Assembly (NCBI GenBank): GCA_032191485.1
Contig: JAVDOI010000003.1
Location: forward strand, 14,821,813-14,885,812
Direction of reading: 5' to 3'
DNA length: 64,000 bases
Origin: Leptoclinus maculatus
Lineage: Eukaryota > Chordata > Actinopteri > Perciformes > Stichaeidae
Part shown: piece by piece, positions 1-13,800 of the stretch
How the letters are laid out: each line of letters begins with the position of its first letter
How positions within the stretch are numbered: the first letter of the stretch is position 1
The notes under the pieces: generated by a model
Database searches by the model: none
Seen by the model: the letters and a program-made list of their open reading frames with translations, nothing else
What the model was told of the DNA's origin: nothing
Position numbers and translations under genes: made by a program

Positions 1-1787
1 GACTCTTGACATTTTTGTTGGAATGTCAAGCTAATGACAACAAAAGACTCAAAATGACTACAAAGAGACGTAATACAACCACAATGAGACAAAAAACAAA
101 CAACCACAGAGGCACACGGCAACCACAGAGTCACTTGACGACTACAAAAGAGACACAGAACCAACACGGACACACTGAACAACAACACGTACAGTTGACC
201 TCAAACATTTACCCTTTTGTGTCCTCAGCTCCTCTCCTACGTCGTCTTGTCTCGAAAACATTGACTGCGTTGCACGGCAATGAGAACCAGATCGCAGGAT
301 GCGATTGTGCTTTTCCATGAACACAACCGGTGAATGCATTCATTGTGCCTGTCATTGTACTGAGTGCTGACAATTGGTTTAAACAGATCTTTTTTTCCTA
401 CTATGTCTGCAAACGATGCTAATCTCGCACCTATTCTCAACCATCTCTCACGTAACTTTTAAGCACCTCCTGCAGACATTTCTGTCCTTTTTTCGTCCAG
501 ATTGAACTAAATGAGAATGAATATGTCGCGGAGTTTCATTTTTGGGAAATGAGGAGAGCGTGCCTCTTACTCTAAATCAGCTCCTTCAGTTCGGCGAACT
601 CCGTTCCTCGCTTGTGACAGTTGGATATGTGTGGGTGACAGTACAAACAAAGGTGAATCGATGCATTTCCCCGAGGAAGAGACAAAGAGAGGTTGAGAGG
701 AAGACAGAGAGTGAGAGAGAGAGAGAGGGAGAGATGAAGGTGGCAGCGTGACACAGGGAGTGTGACAGTGTCATGCAGACTGGTTTCATTGTTTCTCCCC
801 AGCGCCCTAGGGAGATCATTAGCTCACAATATGGAGTCTATCAATCCTCACAGAATACCACTCTCCCCTCCGGATACATGTCCCGTCTGTCTGCCGCTCT
901 CTCTGTCTATCCGTCTCTTTGTCTATGCAGCTCATAGATGTACATTCGGAATCATGAAAATCTAGTTAGTTAGGAAACGGGTTGCATGTTATCTAGCCCT
1001 TGGGGGTCTTTCATAGAAAAAGACAGTAGCCTAAAGAGTAGCTATTATCCCCCCCTGTGAAAGCTCAGCTCCTACACTCTGTGCCAATACAAGGTCAGCA
1101 ACAGGTAGGCACAAAAGACAATCTGGCAAATAAGTGAAGCTAATGTATACATAGAGAGTGGCTAATTAAGGGGAATGACCCTGTGCCCCTCTTAAGTTTG
1201 CATGGAGGACATGTGCTAGCTCATACATTATGGTATATAACTATTATTAGGGATGGGTTTATTGGTCTATATTCAGTTTACATACAGTTTTCTATCTCAT
1301 CATCTCTTGGGAAAGTATAACTGTAACTCAAAGATTTTGTTCAGTGCACATTTAAAACTTTAACTTACACTGCACAGTGGAACTGTGGGTAATGTAGTTG
1401 AGTTGGCAGGTGCGCAACTTGCAACACGGATGGGAAACATCTTCCAAGCTTTTACAGGTTGTTTGATATCACTGACATGGGTGTGTGTGTTGATGATGTT
1501 GAAGTCAATTTGGGATATTGCTCTGATTTGTCTTTGAAAACAATTGGTGCATGGTTAACAACGATTACTATTTGTATACATTTACTGTACACACTGCACT
1601 GTGTTACACTGTGTAAAACCTCAATATAATACTTGCACTGTGATGCCAATCAATGAAATCCTGTCTTGTAATTTAGTCAAACTTGTAGAAACTATGCAGA
1701 GATAGGGCTGTGTTTTCCTAAAAGAAGAGAATGCACCAGTGACCCTGGTGGCAGAGAGGTGATTGTGGTCCTAATTGGAAAAGGTTG

Positions 1788-1788
1788 T

Positions 1789-1816
<28 letters not shown>
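1788..1816. repeat. (CA)n microsatellite
   Basis: Perfect CA dinucleotide run of about 14 units. Confidence 0.95.
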
Positions 1817-1819
<3 letters not shown>

Positions 1820-3216
1820 TAGCACACACCAACAGAGACCCTCTGGGAGGTAATCTCTCTTCCTGTTCCGGCTATGCCTGACCAGCCAAGCGGAGCTGCC
1901 ACCTCACTGTGTCCTTCTGTGCTAAGGCTCTGTGCGGTCTTGCTGCCGAGGGGGGCGGGGCAAATCCAGCCTCCACCTAGACACACATGACACACACATG
2001 GATGCATGGAGCCTGATGCCCTGCAGTACAAACAAAGAGATTTTCATGAGGCTGCATCATCTGATTCACAGTCTGCTATTTTCTGTGTGTGTATCTGTGC
2101 GCGTGTTGCACCTGCGAGTGGTGGCTTGTATGTTCGTTCAAGATAACGGTTTGACTATAAAAGCGGCTAAAATTGCCATTGTTGATCATTAAAGACCATC
2201 TGCCCTGAAAGAAATCCCAAATGACTGAAGAATTCTCAGCAGCAATGTATTTTCTTGTACGTTGTCTTTTTTAAAACACAACATAACGTAAATCTGGAGA
2301 TTGTATAAAGCACGGGCCAAGAGGAAGGGAAAGAGGTTGAAACACCGTTAAGATGCAATGTGCTGAAAATGTTACTATGGAAGATGTGGCGGTTGCAACA
2401 ACAAAAAGACCATTTTAAAACGTAGAATGTATGTCCTTTATGATATCAGCTGTATTCATGCAAATAGTCAGCTTTTATTTATTGTTGTAATATGCGAGTA
2501 CCTAAAATGTCCCTTTTCCCACATTTGTGGGAAAAACACAAATGTGAGTAACGATTTTATTCCGATTCCACACACGGAGCAGCCAAAAGGCACTTGGATG
2601 TCAAATAAAAGGAAATGAGCCCGGCAATATGAAACACAAACTCACGAGTCAACGCATCAATACGTGTTTAACAGATATCAACGAGCCCATAAACGTAACT
2701 TAAAATGATATGTGGGGAGCAATAAATATGCTGTTTAATGGTTTCGTCCCTCAAGAAGGGCCAGTCGTTTTTTTTTCTTCTTTTCTCACCCAGAACAATT
2801 TCATCATAAACGATGTATGGAGACAAAAACTTTTGAATTTGAGCAGTTTTTTTTTTACATATCATTTACTTCAGGGTATCTGGCATTCAGAAAACCCTCT
2901 TTGTTATTTTTTTCAGTTTTTCAATTTATTTCACCGAAGAGGTATTTAAAAATGCATTAACGTTATGCGCAAAACACTTCTGGGAGTCTAATATTGATTT
3001 CTTATTAATAGGTTGTTTGTTGACATAAATGATTTTGTTCTTAAGGCAATGAATATGTAGAGTCGGTGGGTGGGGGGGAGGGGACAGCCCCAGGTGCTAC
3101 AACCAGCAGAGAGAGATAAAAAACCAACACTGAGGTAATCGTTAACTGTCATTTTCTGCAACTCATAAATGTATAGTCATTCTCACTCAGTGTTTTACTT
3201 GTGATCGATCTGCGTA

Positions 3217-3240
3217 TGTGTGTGTGTGTGTGTGTGTGTG
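3217..3240. repeat. (TG)n microsatellite
   Basis: Perfect TG run of about 12 units. Confidence 0.93.
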
Positions 3241-6200
3241 CATGCATATGTGTCTGTAATAAAAGAATGACATACTACTGACAAAATCCATTTTTATGAA
3301 ATTGTATGAGTAAGAATATGAATAACACGCTTTGTGTTGATGTCATACAATCAATATGACCTTGTCACTTTCTAGCATCTCTGAATGCTTGTGGTTGTGA
3401 GTGTTAGCGAGAAGGACAGATGTGACGAAATTTAAGAACAGGAAAGGCTACGAGAGATGCATTACCCACGATGCAACTTGTACAACAGACATCGGGTGTG
3501 TTAAGTCAGTAATGTATCCTCAAGCAAAGATGAAGAGCGAGCTACAGAGGTCTGGTAAACTCACTTCTCTCACATTTTGTTCATTTTCAAACTTGTGGTC
3601 TACAACCCTCACCGACTCAAGTGACATCATTTGAGGCGATCATAAGAGAGAAGAAGGGACTAGGCTCGATCCCTTTGTGATTCCCATATTTTCATATGAT
3701 GCAGAATTCGAACTGGAAAAAGTAAATTTTCCTTCACACCACTAAACAATAGCAGGTAAAATAGCAAAATAAACAATTTAAGGATAGCTGTGTTATCAAT
3801 AGAAACGTTTGTTCTGGACATTAAAAGTGATATTTCGTTTGTACATTACTGGACTTTGAAAATGATATTAGGTTTATATAGGTTCCCAACTTGTCTACAT
3901 TTGTTCACCTTGGTCCACTTATTTGGGTAATATGAAATACAAGTTATCTATAAATTCGCCAATCTCTGTAAGGTATAAATCAGCCTTTGAACCTCTTAGC
4001 GTTAGGGTTGAAAGTGAACGCTTTATAAGCTTTACTTTGTCCCATGCTGTGGCGCATGTGGTCTTTAAATGCAGCCTCCGATGGATGCAGCCGCTGGATT
4101 GGGACACAGTTTATGTGAATGACATCAGCTGACAGGACGTAAACAAGGATCCAAGCTGTTGCCTAGCAACGCAATTCCATTGAAATGAGCTGAATACAGG
4201 GTGAATACAGGTATATTTCGACGGACAGTATGACAAAAATGAAGAGTTTTAAAATGTATGTAAACATGTTCTAGTAGAAACCCAAAATACCAGTATGAAC
4301 GTGAAAATCAACTTGATTTGTGTTCTTTATTATTATATTACAGCTTCACAATAGAGACTGCAAATTATGCTATTACATACCGAGATCTATTATTAAATAT
4401 GGCCTTTTCTTGGGGATATTTATATGTAAATGAGCACTTCAGTTGGAGCATCTGTTTTTTTCTTTTGCATTTTATGTCTTTATCGGACAGTTAATGGTGT
4501 AGAGAAAGACGCAAAGAAGTGGGGAGAGAGGGAAATGACATTTAAAAAGGTCTGTGCTCAGAACAATGCAGTTACGTGGTATCCACCTTAAACCTTTTCC
4601 TGTACTTTTATATTTTGTTTCCGTTTCTTGACTATCACCAGTTGTGGAAAAGATTTTTTGGTGTGTCTACACTCACTCTGTGTCATTCAGTGACATCATA
4701 GTCCAGTCCTCTTTTTTTAACAGTTAAAGGCCGCCGGAGACCGATTTTCAAACCAAATGTCTTAATCCAGTTAGTAGTATCAACTTTATTTAAATTCTGA
4801 CACAGCCTTTAAGGGACGTAGGTGAATTTATCCTTCAAGTATATATTTTTACATCTTTATTGTCTTTGTGTTGATAATACTGTACCCGCCTTTTAATTTA
4901 CTGCTACATCTCAGATGACTAATGTTACATTGTCAGTAATCAAGCAGTGTGACAAGTTAAAACAATCAGATGACCCTGAGCGTGTTTGTGCAAGACACTC
5001 AATGTCACACCTCTGAATCAAAAACCCACTACTGTGGGAAAACAGAAAAATCAAGGCCCTTCTTGAAAGATCTTCCTGGGATTCTGTCACAGCGGAGGAA
5101 TTTACTCTGACAAGATTCAGCACATCGCTCTAGAAACAGAGAGATGTGAGAGGAGAGGGACGAGACAAATGGGGGGGGGGGGGAGGGATAGGAAGGAAAG
5201 GTATTATTAGAGAAGAATGAGAGGAGAAGGAGGAATTCCTGCGTGTAGAGACTGGTAGCAGCAGCGGAGTTCTGACACTCAACAAAGTTACACTCACTAA
5301 TAAAGTGTGTTTGTAGAATGAACAATCTGGTGCAGATCACTACCTACGGAACCTTGCCTGATGGTGATGAATTTTCTAATCTTAAATTGACATTTGCTGT
5401 AAAGAAGGGCTAACGTGTGTTGGTCATATAAATAAAACTACATTGGCATGTGTGATTACAAAGTAGGTTACAGGCTTGAGCTGAACATCCTGTGAGTCAA
5501 ATTGTATTTACCAAAGAAATGATCTATTGCTGCTGCTGGGAGTCCTGACAGCTCGTTAGAAGTGGTACAACCTGGAGACCATGCTCCGCTACACTAGACA
5601 ATTTGGAAGTGATTAAAAAACTGAAGATGGTAATAATGCTTGATTTTGTGTTGTGTAGTCACAGATAATTATATATTGTTTCCTGCAACCGAAAAATCAA
5701 AGAATGAAGACCATTGCTTCCCAATTTGGTGGATTTTTGTTGTTAATTCATCAGTGACACATGTTTTATGCTTCTTCTAAATATACAATCCATTTAATCT
5801 TATTTCCATATATGTATGTTGTTAACATATTTGAATACATCTAAGGAAGATGATTTGACCCAAACATTTTAAGTAATACGAGGAAACAATCTCTTGCTTT
5901 CTCGCGATAACTAAATAATGATCTTGTTATCTCGTGATTACAATAATAATAATCATAATTTTCAGATTTTTTAGAATTTGTGACATGTTTTAAAGAAGCC
6001 AAATGTCCTTGTTCATCTTATCATCTCCCAAATCAACACAAGTTATGATTTTTGAACCATGAATGCAGTCGGTAGAAGTAAAAAAAAATAACGTTAAGCT
6101 AAAAACAAACTCCATTGTTCATTTGGGAAGATTATCTTGTTGAAAATGTGTAAGTGTGATAAACTTCTGTTTGTTTCTGTTTGGTACAACCGTCCACTGG

Positions 6201-6527
6201 CACTCAATGTTGAACTGATAAGGTCACTGTGACTTTTGGCCATGGTTCATTTTCATATGCTTATTTTGTCAATTGCACACAAATAGGATCATATAATGAG
6301 GTGATGACATTTTGGACGGACATAGATGTAAACTGCGGCTCGTCTGTTTGGCGGAGGCATACAACCGTGTGTTGCTCCGCCTCAGACACAGTTCCTCACA
6401 CGTTTCACTTTCTTATGAAACTTACACACACACACACAAAAACAATCTGTGTCCTTCACATGTCTACATCTCACTTCCACAGCCACAAATCCCCACACAT
6501 ACAGCACAGGATGCATAGCGTTTACAC

Positions 6528-6530
<3 letters not shown>

Positions 6531-6562
<32 letters not shown>
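6531..6562. repeat. (AC)n microsatellite
   Basis: Perfect AC run of about 16 units. Shorter CA runs lie nearby at about 6424-6438 and 6662-6678. Together they create the His/Thr-rich open frames seen in this area. Confidence 0.95.
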
Positions 6563-6563
<1 letters not shown>

Positions 6564-7109
6564 GTTTTTCATCATTTCTAGGGTTATACATCACTCTATA
6601 CATCTGTCCAACTGGAAGGGGAAATATGTTTTTGCTTCATCTGTCAATGCTCTGACCTGAGACACACACACACACACAGTTCCATTATTGGTACACACAG
6701 AAAGCAGGAAACACTTAGTGCCATACACATGTGGGCACACCCTACCTACTTGACTGTCTATCCCTTCCCCTTTCATTTTACTAATATACTAAAAGTTTGA
6801 AGATTGCACTGAACACTGGCATTACTGGCAACACTATGAACTTGTTTATTGCAGGCAGGCAGGCTGGGCAGTCAGACGGTAGTGATCCTGGAGACACAAG
6901 GAAACAGCTCAAAGAAATGGGCAGGAGGGGGAAACAATAGGAAACATAAGGAAAATTCTGAGTCACAGCTGTGACAGGTTCATCTTATTTATGCAACCGT
7001 TTATCACATATACACATACATTTTAAATTCTACTAAACATTCTTGCACATGCATTAAATAATCCCTGTTCGTGCACATACTGCTTTACTGGTGATTTGTA
7101 TCATAGGGA

Positions 7110-7400
7110 GGATCATTAAAGTTGCAATAATGAATATTTTTACATTCACAATGGATCAAATAACTACTCTCTTGTGTAAAGATGATGGTGGGTAGTGATG
7201 AACGTGAGTTATCACCTGACTGTCCCTCTGCGTCTTTCAGCTCATTGCTTTGGGTGCTGGGTGAGGCTGAGTACGGGGAAGGCTAATGTTTGACCAACTA
7301 TTTGACCAATGATCCGGGCTAATATGCTACATAGTTAAAATGCATGTTACTAAATGGTTAGTGTTTTTAGTGTACCCTAAGGGGCCGATCACTACGAGAC
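7110..7400. repeat. possible interspersed repeat
   Basis: The block that starts with a GTTGCAATAATGAATATTT-like string and continues to about 7400 looks to me like a dispersed teleost repeat, from pattern memory only. There is no second copy in the window to prove it. It directly precedes the LINE 3' end. Confidence 0.3.
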
Positions 7401-7469
7401 GCGTAGCAGAAACGCCTCTCAGCAAAGCGCTTCCGGTCCTACTTCCGTTTGAGCAGGCGTCAGTTTTGA

Positions 7470-7764
7470 GCACCTCCATTTGCACTATTACCACCATTCT
7501 GCACTAATATCCCAAATCCATTGTCCATTGTCATTGTTGTTGTTCTTTATGTTCATATATATTTTTTCGATATATATTTATATTTATATTGTACATAGTA
7601 GTTCAATGTTTATGTTTAGTTTCTCTGTTCTACTTTGTTGTCTTTAATGTCCTTGTTTTTATATTTTTCTTGTTTATTTGTGTATTCTATGTATGTACGT
7701 TGAGAGCAATGTGAAAATTCAAATTCCGCATACATGGCCAATGAAGCTGATTCTGATTCTGATT
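7470..7764 (+). mobile_element. 3' end of an L2-like LINE
   Basis: The segment ends in GGCCAATGAAGCTGATTC followed by TTCTGA-type tandem units (to 7764). This is the typical 3' terminus of vertebrate L2-type non-LTR retrotransposons, which end in short tandem repeats instead of poly-A. The upstream T-rich stretch fits the LINE 3' UTR. No reverse transcriptase coding remains, so it is a 5'-truncated dead copy. The exact clade is not determined. Confidence 0.65.
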
Positions 7765-7794
7765 AGATGAACAATAGTTCCTTCGCTCCAACTT

Positions 7795-7882
7795 CGTCGG
7801 TGCTCGGGCCCTAATAATACACATTACAGTTTCAATAGGGCCTTTACTGGCCCGACATTGCCGGTGCTCGGGCCCTAATTAG
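7795..7882. repeat. short direct repeat, GGTGCTCGGGCCCTAAT motif
   Basis: The motif CGGTGCTCGGGCCCTAAT occurs at about 7798-7815 and again at about 7862-7879, a spacing of 64 bp. It sits directly after the LINE 3' end. The motif resembles a dispersed fish repeat, but the family is not identified. Confidence 0.6.
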
Positions 7883-10800
7883 AAATACATCCAGTCAGAT
7901 ACACTCATACAGTACACCCACAGTGGCATGTCATGAGCAGCCAAGCAGCTCTTGTTAATGCATTATTGAAGCTGCCATCCCGATTCAGTCTATTTATCGC
8001 CTTATTCAAGTTTGTTTACTGCAGCACGTAACTCATGGCAGCAACAGACAGACCATTCCTCTCTTCTTCCCATATGAAAGTTTTACTGGGCTAACAAACT
8101 GCAACCGTCGACAGGGACGCTTGGTAGACCGGGGAGGGAGGGAAGAAAAAAAAGGGAGAGAAGAATAGGAAGGATTTATGGCTGCTTGTAAATTTGTCCA
8201 TCAGGGCTTTCGTTCTTATCAGCTACATTTGCTCTGTTGGCTCCACAATGAGCCGTCTAGACTCCGCTCCAAATGAGATCAATTCTCCCCTTCACACATA
8301 GTATGTTCAACTTAAAATGAAAAGATGTTTCATTTGGGAGAGAGGGAGAAAATAAAAGAAAATGTGTTTTTCAAGCTGCTGAACACATTCCATGAGCGGA
8401 TTGATCCGGTTTCACACACAGGCGAGAATGAAATGAGAGGTAACAGAGAAAAGGCTTTAGAGATGAGAATTCACTCACCTTTCTGCCGCAGCAGAATCCC
8501 ACTCATTAGCTTCATGAATTTAACATCAGGGTGGAGAAAGCCAGATCATTCAGTCGGTCTGCTCTGTTTGTTAGGGAAGCTAGTGATTATTGTTTATTAC
8601 TTTAATAAAAGCCATACAATCCTCAGCCTTACTGTGCCCATCTGGTATAATGACAGCTTAAATATTCAGAGCTGTGCGGTCGTAAAATAAAAACAGAAGT
8701 AAAAAAAAAATGAAGTATGTGGAGATGCTGGCTAGCTTCCCTTCAGGGTTTGTTTTTTGTCATTCCAGTTTGGGATAGAGAAATGGACTGACATTTAAAA
8801 GCAGCCGCTTTGCTCTTCAACAATGTTTTTCGATTTACCTGCACGCATGCACGTAGGCTCGCCGCAAAACACATTCCAGCAGAGACATAGCCACACACAA
8901 ACATGCATAAACAGGTACACACCTGATCACATGCCCAGAGGACATGATTTAACGAGATAAACCAAAACAATTTTGCATGCACAATAATTATACCAAAGAA
9001 TCATACAAACATTGCAGCAATTAAGCTAACACAATTAACTCCAGGGCCATGGAGGAACCGAGAGGCTTGGTGAACCTTGGTGAGGCTTTTCTAGCAGTCA
9101 TTCCTCATTTTACACAATTCTTCCCAAGTATCATGTAGCCGTCTGCGTTGTGCACCTGTAGAGCATTAGGAAAGCCATTTGGCTCTGATTACATTCTCTG
9201 TCTCTGTAAAACTGTTTTGCTGCTCATGCATTTTTGCACTCCTCCCTGTGTCATCTCTTCGCCTCGCTCTGCTCCCTCTTCACGTCCTTCCTCCAACCTC
9301 CTTCACTTTCTGTCTGCGTATATGGCTGTGAAGACGGCCACTGTAGGCGATCAATACATGACAATGTGGTGAAATCATATATTTTTCCTCTTCTTTAGCA
9401 AATTCAATTTGGTCCTTAACATTCCAGTGGCTTTAATTAGATGCCCACGGTAGCAAATTGCAATTTACATTTTTATAGTTTTTCGAGTTAATTAGCTTGC
9501 TCACTCAGCCAGACCCGACTTGTTTATGCTCTCTCCTTCCTTTTCTCATTCTACCCCCTTGCCTACTTTTTGAGGCCTTTGCTTATGTAGTGTTTACAAT
9601 GGAGGAAAACACTTAATGTCCCACAATTCCTTCTCAATAAACCAAATAAAACATTAAGCCTACAAAACACTTCTTTTATTAGCCATTTAGAAGATGCAAG
9701 CTTGGTGTGTTGTTTTGACTGTATCAAAAAGTTTCCCAGCCTCACTAGTGTTACGTTCCATTGCACAAAAACACGTAATCATCTCTTTTATGAGGACAGA
9801 CCTTTTGACAAACAAGTTACTTGTTTTGCATCTTCCCTGTTGAACTCATTTCTTCATCTCCCTCTGTTCCAAGGGGATGTGTTGTATTGAGTTTTCTCTC
9901 GCACAGACCACTGCTGTGAGCCTTTTACGGCATCACAGTGGAAATGATCGTTAGCGGTTTCTTACAGATTTGGACTTCAAGTGTACAGATGTATGATTCT
10001 GTCAGTTATGACAAAAACAAGATGAAGATGTCACTACCAGTCCAGTGATGTCTCAGAAAAATTTGAACAAAGGTTTTTTTAACGTGAATATTGTCCTGTT
10101 TATCTGTAACACATTCATCCAGCAGTGTTGTCAGTTCAAACAGGTTTTTCAAACAATCTGCAGACATGACGGAAGCCCCGCTGCCAAATTAGTAAGCGTT
10201 TAGGATAGAAAACAGCGCTGCTTTAAAAGAATGCAAGCTGTGTTGGTGGGTGCATGTTGTTTCAGGTACCAGTGAGACAACGAGATATGAACCAGGAAGT
10301 CCAGCTTGAGTAACAGAACCATGAGTGTGAAGGCTGATCAGACTGATGAAACACGGCACAGCAGTTTACAATATTATAAGTGTGGAATTTGACAACACTT
10401 GAAGGAGGCAATGATTTTACCTTCATTTGTAATGATTGAAAGGGAAACATAAGCAATACTGCGTTAATGTTACAAATGAACCTGCGTGCGCTTGCTCATA
10501 TTTGATTGTAATGCATTCTGTACAACTTTTCTGATGTTGCAATGTTTATATAGTCATTTTCTAACAATTTCTGCTCTTATGTGCTACAACTCCATTTAAT
10601 ATATTACATGATGAGATAAGGGCAGAAATGTGGCAACCACTTGCTGTCTAAAAGCACCTTCACTAATACATCCACTGCAACTTTAGGTTCAGTTTGAAAG
10701 ATTTAAACATTTCCTCAAGCCAAACCACACCACGGTTGCCCCATAAATACACACCTCTGTAGAGCTGCCCCCTGCCAAAATATAGCTGACCTGAACTGCT

Positions 10801-13800
10801 GGCAGCATTCGTGCAAAGAAATGAAATTGCAAAGTGAATTCTCTGACCTAGCGTTGTCAAAGAAAAGACAAGAGACTGCATCTCCTTGTGTAACTCACTC
10901 GTCTGACATTTTCTTGTTCCTTTATCCCAACACATTATAATGTTTATTCTAACTCCAAAACCTTTCTTTTAGATGACAGATATCCACAAGAGAGGGAGAG
11001 CGAGGTGAAGGAGGATAAGGGGGGGGGGAGATAAAGCAAGAGACGGGAAAAGTATGTGAGTGCAAGTGAGGTAGATAGAAAGAGAAAGACAGTGGGAAAG
11101 AGGGAGAGTCAGTCAGTGCGGCAATCAGCCAAGCAGACAGGCAAGTCACCTCTACTGTCAGTCACCACTCCCCCCCGCCTGTGACCGGAGGACTAAATGA
11201 AACACGGCCTTAGAGGTTCTCCATGTTGTCTTCTGTTTCATCCTCTTCCACCATCACCCTTCATCTCGTGAACAGACATCCAACATTTAGTGATGGAGCC
11301 CTAGACACTGTGTGGCTGGTGGGAAGACCAAGGGTTTGCTGACTGCCGAGAGACCATGTAAGCACTGACCTCCATTGCAACGCAATTAAAGCGACTCCTG
11401 TCCTCCTCCAAGGTACGAGAGCCCTTAAGTTTGACTTTTCCTTTCGTCTATCCCTGCTTCCTCCACCTCACTTTTATTCATCGCCATCCCTTTGTTCCTC
11501 ATTAAAGCATCACATCCATTTAGCAAAGTGTACTTTGACATATTGTACAGCGTGTTGTTATTGTTTGACCCAGGCTATTACTTCCAGGGCCTCCTGGAGG
11601 CAGAGAGAACAGACAGGGGCTAATGGTCGTGTCAGCCACTAATTGCTAGTTTCACGCTGATAAAAATGGGGTCAGAAGTCAAAAAAATATCCAAAGATGC
11701 TCAGACATTTTGTCTGGTGGCAAAACATCAATAGACAATAAGTTATAACTGGCTGCTGTACGCTGCAATGATCGTGGAAATGGGGCAAGTAGAAGCTTTC
11801 CATCACATGACAAAGAGACAGTGAGAGCATCAGCATTTAAACATCAGCTGTCAGATCGTTTCATGGACCAGAGAAACCGAGAGCGCATTTGTTCTTCCTG
11901 CGTGCTTTTAAATACCACAGAACAAATGAATGAATCAATCTTTCGCTTTCACACTCAGGCAATCTTTGCCAATTTAGGAAAGACAAATAACCTTGGCAAA
12001 GATCTTTAAGAAAAGAAAAATGTTGCTGGACACATCCACCCACAGGCTAAATTAACAGTATACAATTGATGGGGGTAGTGAGAATGCAGAAAAAGGCCTT
12101 CATTTTTAAGTCTGTGGGGATACCTCTACACCCCGCGAGCTGCATCATTATAGGCGATATTTTCGTGAAAAACACACAGAATCTTTGAAAGTGTTTCTTT
12201 GGAGTTTCCGAAGACTTTCTTTTCATAACCTCCTTAACAGGTTACGCGCTCGCCTCAATTTAAATGCAGCCTTCTTCTCTAATTATACACTGCATGTTTT
12301 TCCATATGCCCAGCTGTGCCTTTGAATTCTGAATGTTATTCATCTTATTTTTCCTGACAGCTTGTTCCTAGTTTTGTTTTAAAGTACTTTTCAATTGTCC
12401 TAACCTCATTTTGCTTCACATAGATTGGTATTTGCTGTAACTATTCTGTCTTAAAAACTGAAAACCACACGCACAAACACAGCGGTCCAATCTCTGCCTG
12501 AGGGATACAGGGAAGAGGGTGAAGACACGGGGGCGGAAGAGAGAGGGGAGCCGCTGACCTGATGTTCCCGCCCCTCTCTGCTAATTAGTCCTATTCACTA
12601 ACCAGATGCTTATAATTAAATTTACATGCGGTGGTGAATAGCCGGATAAAAAAAGAACTGATCCATCAGGAGGCCCCGAAACAATACACAAGAACATAAA
12701 AAGCTCATTAAGAGAGACAATAAAGGGAGGAGACCCCCAGAGCACTTCAAACACCATCTTGAGCTGTGCCCTGGAAGCATCCGCCCACCTTCACCAGCCT
12801 CCCCTTCTCTCCTCCCCTTCTCCCCTCCCTTCCTGTGTCACATTTTCACTCCACCTCTTCCATTCCTCCTCTCTTCTCAATCATGTTTGCTCAATTTGCT
12901 CTCGCGCTCTTTCATTCTGCACCTGTCCCGCAATGGGTTGTTTGTTGCGATGCGCAGCTACCAGAGGCAAACCCTCTCCCCTCTGGAGATGGTTCAGAGC
13001 AGAAGAAAAGGGGAGGAAAGAACAAACTTCAATGCAGTTTTGGCACAGTGCCCTGGCTGATGAAACTGGCTGCAGAAGGAAAACACCACCACCACCGAAC
13101 AACAGAAAAGCCTTACTCACTCACTTACTCCCACTTCGATGCTCTGGATAGTTAATTATTGCTCAGAGCTGTTTAAATACACCTAATTAAAAAAAATGTA
13201 AAGTAGATCATTAGTTGAAAGATGTTCACTCCCTGTTGTATGGGGAACTGATGGCAAGGTGCGGAGGGCAGCAACCCACAGCAAAATGTAGACAAACAAC
13301 AAATAACTGAAGTTTAAAATTACATACATTTATTTTAAGAAATAGATACATTTAAGATTTGTTTATATGTCCCGACCAATGTGCTATACTGACCCTAACT
13401 ATTCGAGGTCAATGCCAAACCATAACCAGCTACGTAGGGCAGGTCTTGCCAAGAAATGCAGTGCGATACATAATTACACACTAGCACAGCAGCCCTGCTA
13501 GCAACAGACACCGAGGGAGCTAACAATAACCAGGCTAGCAGCACCAGCACTGCCCGTATACCTGAACAAACGCTGACACCAGGGCGGCAGCAACAGGAGT
13601 AACGTTAACATCCTCAAACGCCAGCCAGGGGACCACACTTTTCCAGGTAGACATTTTGGAGTTGTCCAAAATCAGCATGAGAGTTAAGACAGGCTTTTTG
13701 TTGAGAAATCATTTCTGAAAAGGCGCAATGACAAAGCTCCAGGAAGTGCTCTGCTCTCTGATGTCACAGCCAAAGACCAGCAAACAGCAAGGAATGTCCT

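Larger units (their letters stand above)
1..7100. other. gene-free region with scattered microsatellites
   Basis: I see no coding exon here. Open frames are short, lack recognisable domains and often run through simple repeats. The stretch holds (CA)n near 1788-1816, (TG)n near 3217-3240, a poly-G run near 5170-5182 and (AC)n at 6531-6562, otherwise AT-rich unique-looking DNA. It may hold regulatory elements, but only cross-species alignment could show this. Confidence 0.6.

Noticed and set aside
6229..6660. 143-codon open frame
   Set aside because: Runs through several CA microsatellites giving Thr-His repeats, no domain, no splice context.
12759..13155. Two overlapping 130-codon plus-strand frames
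   Set aside because: Low-complexity Ser/Pro/Leu from pyrimidine-rich DNA; two frames open together argues for composition, not coding.
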